Shown: positions 1 through 4,899 of the stretch, piece after piece
Layout of the letters: each line of letters opens with the position of its first letter
How positions within the stretch are numbered: the stretch's first letter is position 1
Source: an uncultured Eubacteriales bacterium
GTDB lineage: Bacteria; Bacillota; Clostridia; UMGS1840
Direction: 5' to 3'
DNA: 7,262 bases
NCBI GenBank assembly: GCA_900555525.1
Contig: USLP01000065.1
Span: forward strand, 1-7,262
Position numbers and translations under genes: made by a program
Notes under the pieces: generated by a model
The model's input: the letters and a program-made list of their open reading frames with translations, nothing else
Databases searched by the model: none
What the model was told of the DNA's origin: nothing

Positions 1-1382
1 AAGAATATCACGTCGTTTTTACAATCCGAAAAAGTTTTTTCCGCACTTTTCCGTACGGGGTTAAACAGCGCAATTACCGCAAGCAAATCGAGGTTATCGG
101 GCAAAACGGCAGATGAAAATATTTCATCGCAAGTCCCCTGCGCACGGGCAAAAACCAAAATTCGCTTACCCGATTTCTGATAGCTTTTAATCATATCGTC
201 ATACTCTTTTATCCCCTGTTTAAAGAGTATTTCATAAGCGCCCAAAATATACGTGCCGTCTTCAAACGATACTGCGCTGAATTTGTATGCGGAGGAAAAT
301 TCTTTTTTTCGTATCGGCGATTTTCCGCACTTTTCGCCCTCAAAATAATTTTTCAGCGAAAGGAGCGTTAAATTTTCGGTATCGGAGGAAAAAACGAAAT
401 CCTTAAGCATATCCTCCGAAAATTCGTTTGACACGCTTATTATTTCATCAAGCACCATATCGGGTTCCGTTATCGTGCCTGTTTTATCAACGCACAAAAC
501 ATCGGCTCTCGCAAGAGCCTCTATACACTTCATATCATGAACGAGCGTTTTTTTCTTCGCAAGGCGCACCGTGCTTGCATACAGGGCAATGGTTGTCAAA
601 AGATAAAGTCCTTCGGGAATCATGCCTATCGCGGAGGCTACCGTATTTTCAACGCTTTCACGTGAGGACAGCCCAAGCGTAAAATGCTGATTCATATACA
701 TTATTGCGGAAAACGGTATAATCACAATTCCGATTATGATGATAAGTATATTAAGCGAGCGAATCATGCCCGTTCGCTTTTGCTTTTTCGCTTTTTTTGC
801 GTCCAGAGAAAGCTTTTGCGAAAATGCTTCTTTTCCCACGCTTGTGAGGCAGGCACGGCATTTCCCCGAAACGACAAAACTGCCCGACAAAAGCTTATCT
901 CCCTCGTTTTTTTGAATTTCGTCCTGCTCTCCCGTAAGGAGCGATTCGTTTACAAAAATTTCGCCCTCACAGACAACTGCGTCCGCTGGAATTTGTTTTC
1001 CCGATTCCAAAATTATTATATCGTCCAAAACAAGCTCGTCGTTTTTAACCGTTACGGTTTTCCCCTCCCGTATGGCTTTCGATTCGGGGGACGTCATAAA
1101 ATTAAGCTTTGAAAGCGCACGCTTTGACTTTATTTCCTGAAATATTCCTATAATCGTATTGGAAAAAACAACACCCAAAAACGTAAGATTGTTATACGAC
1201 TTATGCACCGCCAAAACTGCGGCAAATATAAAAAATATTATATTGAAATACGTAAAAACATTTTTTCTTATAATATGAGGTATAGAATATGAGTTATCGG
1301 AGGGACACTCATTTGTAAACCCCTCCGATTTCCTGTTTTTTACTTCGTTTTCCGTAAGTCCCGTTTTCGGGTCTGTAATCAT
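1..1382 (-). CDS. CtpE-family P-type ATPase, N-terminal 460 residues (cut by window edge)
   Basis: This open frame runs off the left edge, so only about 460 residues of a protein family usually near 750-800 are present. It is a P-type ATPase: the phosphorylated aspartate is D299 in DKTGT (299-303), the actuator loop reads NESLLTGE (LTGE at 149-152), and the M4 ion-site motif is PEGL (256-259). The nucleotide-binding domain follows, with LGA at 380-382 where many relatives have KGA. Hydrophobic pairs lie near residues 38-80 and 200-275. The opening GLTENEV and NVFTYFN blocks and the LARADVLCVDKTGT context resemble the CtpE subgroup, linked to calcium transport in mycobacteria; the ion here is inferred, not shown. 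The missing part would hold the end of the P domain and M5 onward. The ATG is preceded by AGAGGA about 7 bases upstream, and it starts one base after the HdeD-like stop, so the two genes are surely co-transcribed and probably translationally coupled. Confidence 0.93.
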   Translation of the reverse strand, partial: MITDPKTGLTENEVKNRKSEGFTNECPSDNSYSIPHIIRKNVFTYFNIIFFIFAAVLAVHKSYNNLTFLGVVFSNTIIGIFQEIKSKRALSKLNFMTSPESKAIREGKTVTVKNDELVLDDIIILESGKQIPADAVVCEGEIFVNESLLTGEQDEIQKNEGDKLLSGSFVVSGKCRACLTSVGKEAFSQKLSLDAKKAKKQKRTGMIRSLNILIIIIGIVIIPFSAIMYMNQHFTLGLSSRESVENTVASAIGMIPEGLYLLTTIALYASTVRLAKKKTLVHDMKCIEALARADVLCVDKTGTITEPDMVLDEIISVSNEFSEDMLKDFVFSSDTENLTLLSLKNYFEGEKCGKSPIRKKEFSSAYKFSAVSFEDGTYILGAYEILFKQGIKEYDDMIKSYQKSGKRILVFARAQGTCDEIFSSAVLPDNLDLLAVIALFNPVRKSAEKTFSDCKNDVIF

Positions 1383-1383
1383 A

Positions 1384-1920
1384 CTAAAATTCCTCTTGTG
1401 ATTTTCTTATTATATACAAAAACGTGAAAAGCGCCGCACCGTGTATAATAAATCCGAGTCCCAAAACAACCGACACAAGAATTGCGCCCGTTATCGGAGT
1501 TATCATCGACATAACGCCGAGTACAAAGCAAGCGATACCTACCAGCATGGTAAGCCACCATTTATCGTAATACAGCTTTTTCAAATCAAACGAACGTATA
1601 AACCGCTCAATACCGAAAACGGTGAGCCACAAGCCTGCGATAAAGGTAAGAATTTCCGCCATAAACCACCCGTGATTCAAAAAAACAAGTCCCATAATGA
1701 CATCTGCAATTCCCGTGAACAAAACCGTGCCTGCGCCTATCATTCCCATTGCCGCCGAAAAATAGAATACCAAAACGGCAATTCCCGAAATAAGCGTCAT
1801 AATTCCGATAAGCCACGACAGCGAAACAAGCGTTGCCGCAGGGTTAAAAAGCACCACAGCGCCCATAATAATAATAAGCACAGCCGAAACAGCTATTGAA
1901 ATTTTTGAATATGTTTTCAT
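1384..1920 (-). CDS. HdeD/DUF308 family integral membrane protein
   Basis: This is a 178-residue, very hydrophobic protein with about six membrane helices (roughly 6-25, 33-52, 60-82, 87-106, 123-141 and 146-171) and a short charged tail (RKSQEEF). Two similar halves are visible. One has GAVVLFNPAA followed by a helix ending LISGIA; the other has GVMSMITPITG followed by a helix ending FIIHGAA. This internal duplication with a small-residue 'G...NP' turn is typical of the HdeD/DUF308 family. E. coli HdeD is tied to acid resistance, but no biochemical activity is established for the family, so function here is open. The ATG has a strong AGGAGG (1928-1933) 7 bases upstream. The stop codon lies one base before the P-type ATPase start, so this is the first gene of a two-gene operon. 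A role beside an ion pump, such as membrane or pH homeostasis, is inference. Confidence 0.88.
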   Translation of the reverse strand: MKTYSKISIAVSAVLIIIMGAVVLFNPAATLVSLSWLIGIMTLISGIAVLVFYFSAAMGMIGAGTVLFTGIADVIMGLVFLNHGWFMAEILTFIAGLWLTVFGIERFIRSFDLKKLYYDKWWLTMLVGIACFVLGVMSMITPITGAILVSVVLGLGFIIHGAALFTFLYIIRKSQEEF

Positions 1921-1942
1921 AAGTATTCCTCCTTTTTATATT

Positions 1943-1971
1943 ATTATACATTTGAGGCAAATAAATGTAAA
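1943..1971 (-). promoter_or_regulatory. Proximal promoter of the hdeD-like/ctpE-like operon, with overlapping dyad
   Basis: Read on the minus strand, TTTACA (1966-1971) and TATAAT (1943-1948) are separated by exactly 17 bases. The transcript would start near 1936, leaving a leader of only about 15 bases before the ATG. An inverted repeat, TACATTT (1947-1953) and AAATGTA (1963-1969) with a 9-base gap, fills the spacer and touches both boxes. That is where a repressor would block polymerase. No regulator is identified. Confidence 0.6.
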
Positions 1972-2012
1972 TAGACAAAATTTTATGATTGTTTAAATTT
2001 TTTACATCTTTT

Positions 2013-2050
2013 TACAATTGTATAGTAGCACATTTTTTCGATTTTGTCAA
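2013..2050 (-). promoter_or_regulatory. Distal promoter of the hdeD-like/ctpE-like operon with TACA-N2-TGTA palindrome
   Basis: On the minus strand TTGACA (2045-2050) is followed after 17 bases by TACTAT (2022-2027). TGC sits directly before the -10, giving an extended -10 (TGn). The perfect 10-base palindrome TACAATTGTA (2013-2022) abuts and overlaps the -10 by one base, and covers the expected start point. TACAnnTGTA is the core recognised by CopY/BlaI/MecI-type repressors. That match is suggestive only, because the stretch is AT-rich and no such regulator is in the window. Confidence 0.55.
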
Positions 2051-2099
2051 TCTTTATGAGAATTGTTTTTTTGTTTTCCCTTTTTCTTCATCAAAACGC

Positions 2100-2128
2100 T
2101 TGACAAAACCGCGAAAATATTATATAAT
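2100..2128 (+). promoter_or_regulatory. Promoter of the tRNA-Arg gene
   Basis: A perfect sigma-A promoter is present: TTGACA (2100-2105), a 17-base spacer and TATAAT (2123-2128). Transcription would begin near 2135, about seven bases before the mature tRNA 5' end, which is typical for a strong stable-RNA promoter. Confidence 0.88.
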
Positions 2129-2141
2129 AATATAGTTATTT

Positions 2142-2218
2142 GTCTCCGTAGCTCAGTAGGATAGAGCGGCTGCCTCCTAAGCAGCAGGCCGGACGTTCGA
2201 TTCGTCTCGGGGACGCCA
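2142..2218 (+). tRNA. tRNA-Arg, anticodon CCU
   Basis: A full cloverleaf can be folded by eye. The acceptor stem GTCTCCG pairs with CGGGGAC, with one T-G pair. The D arm starts GCTCAGTAGG. The anticodon stem GCTGC/GCAGC encloses loop CTCCTAA, with anticodon CCT at 2176-2178. The T arm is GGACG-TTCGATT-CGTCT. The discriminator base is G (2215) and the 3' CCA is encoded. The length is 77 nt with CCA. It reads arginine AGG codons. It stands alone between its own promoter and terminator, not in a tRNA cluster. Confidence 0.96.
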
Positions 2219-2253
2219 AAAAGCGCCGCAAAAAGGCGCTTTTTTTGTTTTTT
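2219..2253 (+). terminator. Intrinsic terminator of the tRNA gene
   Basis: Directly after the CCA end, AGCGCC (2222-2227) pairs with GGCGCT (2235-2240) around a GCAAAAA loop. Flanking A residues extend the stem, and a T-rich tail follows. It lies 13 bases beyond the stop of the convergent ygjV-like gene. In reverse the hairpin is followed by only a short T run, so it may end that transcript too, less efficiently. Confidence 0.88.
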
Positions 2254-2265
2254 ATACTGTGTTAT

Positions 2266-2790
2266 TCATGCTTCTCTTTTCTTCATAATGTCAAATCTTA
2301 TAATTCCCAAGATGATTGATGCAAGCGTAAAAGTTTCGCAAAGTACGCCCGTTACGGAGCCTACAAATGCGTTATATATGAGCCAGCATGTACAGGTTGT
2401 GAGAATCAGAAGGCGGATATTTCTTGTTTTTTCGCTCCCGTAGGCATATGTAGAGGTGATTTTCGCAAAAATTATAAGAATACTTTTTGCGCCGCCCCAC
2501 GTAAGCAACCCCGAAACGAGAAACAAAGCCGAGAAAATAAATCTCACAAGGTTTGTGCTTTTTCCTTTTTTTACCTGATATGCAAAAATTTCATTTCGTA
2601 CACAGCCGACAATATTCATTGCCGCTCCCGTATATGCACCGAGCATAATATACTGAATCGCAAACAAAAATTCATTCAATGTTCTAAACAGCATGATTTT
2701 TCCGTGCTTGTTGCACTGGAAGCTTATTATACTTGAGGTAATTCCCAAAACTCCGAATATTTCCGCAATTATTCTGTAATAAATATTCAT
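2266..2790 (-). CDS. YgjV-family inner membrane protein
   Basis: The protein is 174 residues from the chosen ATG, nearly all hydrophobic, with about five to six membrane segments. The region around residues 36-66 (RTLNEFLFAIQYIMLGAYTG, then NIVGCVRN) resembles the conserved R...N......LGA.TGA..N......RN pattern of the YgjV (Imp-YgjV) family, whose function is unknown. A longer frame reaching a GTG at 2838 exists. That codon lies upstream of the -10 box (2829-2834) of the only good promoter, so it would not be transcribed; ATG 2790 is therefore preferred, with a leader of about 32 bases. Its ribosome binding site is weak (AAGAGA about 13 bases upstream). The gene is divergent from the DeoR-type regulator and shares its control region, so it is a plausible regulatory target. 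The family call rests on pattern memory and is moderately secure. Confidence 0.75.
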   Translation of the reverse strand: MNIYYRIIAEIFGVLGITSSIISFQCNKHGKIMLFRTLNEFLFAIQYIMLGAYTGAAMNIVGCVRNEIFAYQVKKGKSTNLVRFIFSALFLVSGLLTWGGAKSILIIFAKITSTYAYGSEKTRNIRLLILTTCTCWLIYNAFVGSVTGVLCETFTLASIILGIIRFDIMKKREA

Positions 2791-2828
2791 TTTTCGTTGA
2801 CATCTCTTTCTTTTTTTAGTATAATAAA

Positions 2829-2857
2829 AGTATATCACAGGCAGCTTGTTTTGTCAA
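2829..2857 (-). promoter_or_regulatory. Promoter of the ygjV-like gene
   Basis: On the minus strand TTGACA (2852-2857), a 17-base spacer and TATACT (2829-2834), with TGA immediately before the -10, form an extended -10 promoter. Its -35 box lies on top of the -35 box of the divergent regulator gene, so both promoters compete for the same few bases. It also fixes the start of the ygjV-like gene to the downstream ATG. Confidence 0.78.
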
Positions 2858-2889
2858 CAAATGTTCGCAATGTTTATAATCGAACATTT
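2851..2889 (+). promoter_or_regulatory. Promoter of the DeoR-type gene with inverted-repeat operator candidate
   Basis: TTGTCA (2851-2856) and TATAAT (2875-2880) with an 18-base spacer form the plus-strand promoter. A perfect 9-base inverted repeat, AAATGTTCG (2859-2867) and CGAACATTT (2881-2889), brackets the -10 with a 13-base gap. Two more related half-sites, ATGTTTA (2870-2876) and CAAACAT (2893-2899), lie inside and just outside it. DeoR-family repressors commonly bind such repeats at their own promoters. Autoregulation is therefore likely, but it is inferred from position. Confidence 0.7.
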
Positions 2890-2917
2890 ATTCAAACATA
2901 CAAAAAGGGTGAAAAAA

Positions 2918-3622
2918 ATGAAATACGATATTGAAATAAACGAACGTCAAACGGAAATTCTGGAGCTTTTAAAAAAAGAGGAACGGGCAGACGTTTCATA
3001 TTTGGCGAAAAAGTTTTTTGCAAGCGAAATGACGATTAGGCGCGACCTTAAGCTTTTGGAGGAAAACGGTCTTTTAAAGCGTTACCGCGGGGGCGCAGTA
3101 GGTACGCAGAAAATCTCCGAAACGCCGATAAAGCTTCGGCGGTATCTTAAAGAAGACGAAAAAAAGAAATTAAGCGAAAAGACAAGAAAATATCTTTCCG
3201 ACAATCTTTTTGTTTTTTTGGACAGCTCGTCAACTTGTATGTATATTGCGCCGATTCTTGCGGAATACAAAAATATCAGGCTCGTAACAAACTCCGTTCA
3301 GACGCTTTTGTATGCGTCCCGTTTTCATATTCCGACCGTGCTTGCGGGCGGTAATTATGATGAATTTGATATGTGCCTGACAGGATATGAGGCAGAGCGG
3401 TATTTAAGAAACATAAGCGTTGACGTTGCATTTTTATCCGCACTTGCTTATTCCGATGACGGGATAATTTCCGACGATTACGAGAGCCAAACCTCCGTGC
3501 GCAAAGCCGTAATGGAAAATGCTAAAAAGACGATTTTCCTCTTCGAGCCGACAAAACTCCACAAAAAGAGCAATCTTATACTTTGCCGCCGCGAGGACGT
3601 GTCGGATATAATACTCCTATAG
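2918..3622 (+). CDS. DeoR-family transcriptional repressor, short C-terminus
   Basis: The protein is 234 residues from ATG 2918, chosen because AAGGGTG lies 6 bases upstream and the family N-terminus matches there. A TTG-started extension to 2846 begins upstream of the promoter. Residues 8-60 form the DeoR winged helix-turn-helix (RQTEILELLKK, VSYLAKKF, SEMTIRRDLKLLEENGLLKRYRGG). Residues 75-234 form the DeoRC sensor, which in relatives binds a phosphorylated sugar. Visible sensor blocks are LDSSSTCMYI (101-110), VTNSVQTLLYA (123-133), LAGG (142-145) and ESQTSVRKAVMENA (189-202). The usual aspartate in the 'DSSK' block is replaced: FEPTKL (209-214). The chain stops right after VSDII, where relatives continue with TD and about 20 more residues. 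No sugar-metabolism genes adjoin it, so the ligand cannot be guessed. Its stop codon lies inside a direct repeat shared with the cysteine desulfurase 3' end. Confidence 0.88.
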   Translation: MKYDIEINERQTEILELLKKEERADVSYLAKKFFASEMTIRRDLKLLEENGLLKRYRGGAVGTQKISETPIKLRRYLKEDEKKKLSEKTRKYLSDNLFVFLDSSSTCMYIAPILAEYKNIRLVTNSVQTLLYASRFHIPTVLAGGNYDEFDMCLTGYEAERYLRNISVDVAFLSALAYSDDGIISDDYESQTSVRKAVMENAKKTIFLFEPTKLHKKSNLILCRREDVSDIILL

Positions 3623-3638
3623 CTTGTTTATTGCGCTG
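3607..3638 (+). repeat. 32-nt direct repeat, left copy (3' end of deoR-type gene)
   Basis: This segment matches 4868-4899 in the same orientation at 30 of 32 positions. A 9-base block (TATAATACT) and a 21-base block are identical, separated by CC here and TT in the other copy. Here it covers the last five codons and stop of the DeoR-type gene plus 16 bases beyond. In the other copy the 21-base block is the 3' coding end of the cysteine desulfurase. Beyond 3638 the similarity fades. Confidence 0.85.
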
Positions 3639-3668
3639 GATATTCCGATTAAATATCCAAAATTTTCT
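3637..3668 (+). terminator. Weak hairpin after the DeoR-type gene
   Basis: TGGATATT (3637-3644) pairs perfectly with AATATCCA (3652-3659) around a 7-base loop. It is followed by AAAATTTTCTT, not a clean T tract. It may terminate or attenuate the regulator transcript 15 bases past its stop. The stem is AT-rich and the tail imperfect, so efficiency is doubtful. Confidence 0.4.
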
Positions 3669-3696
3669 TGACAGACTATAATATTTATATTATAAT
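3668..3696 (+). promoter_or_regulatory. Promoter of the SLH-protein gene
   Basis: A perfect TTGACA (3668-3673), 17-base spacer and TATAAT (3691-3696) are present. The start point would be near 3703, giving a leader of about 24 bases that contains the ribosome binding site. An in-frame ATG at 3697 falls before this start point, so the gene begins at 3727. The spacer holds an AT-only dyad (TATAATAT/ATATTATA, 3677-3694), including a second TATAAT; this is probably just base composition. Confidence 0.85.
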
Positions 3697-3726
3697 ATGA
3701 GTATAACCACCAAAGGAGGACACAAA

Positions 3727-4821
3727 ATGAAAAAAATTATCTGCTTGCTTTGCGCAGCGCTTATGTTTACGGGAATACAGCCAGTATTCGCCGAATATAC
3801 AAAGGTTTCCGACTGGGCAAAGCCCGAGGTTGACGAAGCCGTTAATATACAATTTATCAAACCGTATATAGAAATTGATGATTTAACCCAAAACGTTACG
3901 AGAAACCAATTCGCCGAAATGCTTGTTTCTTTTATTGAATTTCAAGCCGAATACAGCCTTTCGGATATGATAGCGATGCGTTTTCAAACGGCAGAATCAC
4001 AAACCTCGCCTTTTTATGACGCGCCAAGATATAATTCGCCCATTGTACAGGCTTGCACGGCAAAAGTAATGGATATGAAATTCGATTATACTCAAAACGG
4101 ACTTTATAAGCCTGATGATTATATCACACGCAAGGACGCTGTAAAAGCGCTTTACAAAGCGTATCTGCTTTATTCAAAAGATTATGAAACAAAAGTAAAA
4201 TATGCACAGCTCGTTACAGAGACGGATAACGAATCGTATAAATCGCCGTATTCCGATTGGAAAGATTTGGAATATGACTTTTATTACGGAGAAACTCAAG
4301 CGGCGGCGGCTCTCACGGCTTGGAAGGTTATACAAGGGAACGCAAACGGCGAACTGCGTCCGAATGAAAATATAACCTTCGAGCAAGTTTATATAATGCT
4401 TTTGCGCCTTTACAAAAATGCGCCTCAAAGCAGGCTTCATAAAAACGTAACGGGTATTATTACATTTGAAGAACGTGTTCTGGAAGCGCTGAACAGTATA
4501 TATTGGCGGACAGTATATATGCAGGAAACAAAGGATTGCATGATAATTTACGGTTATCAGGCAGGAACGCCTCACGGAAATATGTACCGCTTTAAAATTC
4601 TTTATAAAAACGGCGGTACAAAGCTTCTTAACGAACAATTCAAATATGATTACAGCTCATTTAAAGATTTTGAACTTGACAATGAAGAAAAATATCTTTA
4701 TTTTACAGAAACGGGCAGACTTCAAAACAACCCGGAAAATCCTTTAAAAAGATATAAAGTTAGAGTAGATTTGGAAAACGGAATTGCAGAGTATTTGGAC
4801 AATGGTACAGAGCTTGAATAA
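3727..4821 (+). CDS. Secreted protein with three degenerate SLH modules and an unrecognised C-terminal domain
   Basis: The protein is 364 residues, starting at the ATG that follows AAAGGAGG at good spacing. Residues 1-22 form a Sec signal peptide (MKK, a hydrophobic core, then VFA before E23); no lipobox cysteine sits at the cleavage site. Three S-layer-homology-like modules follow. The first is about 27-71 (VSDWAKPEVDEA ... VTRNQFAEML), the second about 95-146 (FYDAP ... LYKPDDYITRKDAVKAL) and the third about 173-230 (YSDWKDLEY ... GELRPNENITFEQVYIML). All deviate from the consensus, but 'iTRkdA' and 'G.LrPne.iT' remain recognisable. SLH modules usually anchor proteins to pyruvylated secondary cell-wall polymer. 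Residues 240-364 are a predicted beta-rich domain (YRFKILYKNGG, KYLYFTETG, RYKVRVDLENG) that I do not recognise. The gene is monocistronic with its own promoter and terminator, and lies between 32-nt direct repeats. Confidence 0.82.
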   Translation: MKKIICLLCAALMFTGIQPVFAEYTKVSDWAKPEVDEAVNIQFIKPYIEIDDLTQNVTRNQFAEMLVSFIEFQAEYSLSDMIAMRFQTAESQTSPFYDAPRYNSPIVQACTAKVMDMKFDYTQNGLYKPDDYITRKDAVKALYKAYLLYSKDYETKVKYAQLVTETDNESYKSPYSDWKDLEYDFYYGETQAAAALTAWKVIQGNANGELRPNENITFEQVYIMLLRLYKNAPQSRLHKNVTGIITFEERVLEALNSIYWRTVYMQETKDCMIIYGYQAGTPHGNMYRFKILYKNGGTKLLNEQFKYDYSSFKDFELDNEEKYLYFTETGRLQNNPENPLKRYKVRVDLENGIAEYLDNGTELE

Positions 4822-4830
4822 GTGAAATAT

Positions 4831-4869
4831 AAAAAAATTCGTCGAGAGAGCCTCTCGGCGAATTTTTTA
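4831..4869. terminator. Bidirectional terminator between the SLH gene and the cysteine desulfurase gene
   Basis: A long stem is centred on AGC (4849-4851). CGAGAG pairs with CTCTCG, then one T-G pair on the plus strand (a C-A mismatch on the minus strand), then AATTCG with CGAATT, continuing into A-run/T-run pairs. The A tract on the left and T tract on the right make it a Rho-independent terminator in both directions, serving two convergent genes. Confidence 0.9.
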
Positions 4870-4899
4870 TAATACTTTTATAGCTTGTTTATTGCGCTG
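4868..4899 (+). repeat. 32-nt direct repeat, right copy (3' end of cysteine desulfurase gene)
   Basis: This is the second copy of the repeat at 3607-3638, with 30 of 32 bases identical. Read on the minus strand it holds the last six codons of the cysteine desulfurase (SAINKL) plus the first base of a seventh, the stop, and ten downstream bases reaching the terminator tail. Because the repeat is coding here, this copy is the more likely original. Confidence 0.85.

Noticed and set aside
428..1112. Two plus-strand open frames of 84 and 142 codons
   Set aside because: They lie antisense within the P-type ATPase coding region, lack ribosome binding sites and show no family resemblance.
1379..1899. 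Open frames in other phases and on the plus strand across the HdeD-like gene
   Set aside because: Shadow frames of a clearly coding membrane protein gene; compositions are implausible (runs of R, H, N, K).
2791..2838. 16-codon N-terminal extension of the ygjV-like gene starting at GTG 2838
   Set aside because: The GTG precedes the -10 box of the only good promoter, and the extension is a K/R-rich stretch unlike the family start.
2846..2917. 24-codon extension of the DeoR-type gene starting at TTG 2846
   Set aside because: It starts upstream of the promoter, crosses the operator candidate, and the ATG at 2918 has the ribosome binding site and the family N-terminus.
3677..3694. AT-only inverted repeat in the SLH promoter spacer
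   Set aside because: Composed only of A and T and made of -10-like repeats; chance formation is likely, so it is not called an operator.
3697..3726. Ten-codon extension of the SLH gene starting at ATG 3697
   Set aside because: It begins directly after the -10 box, before the expected transcription start, and would place the ribosome binding site inside the coding region and spoil the signal peptide.
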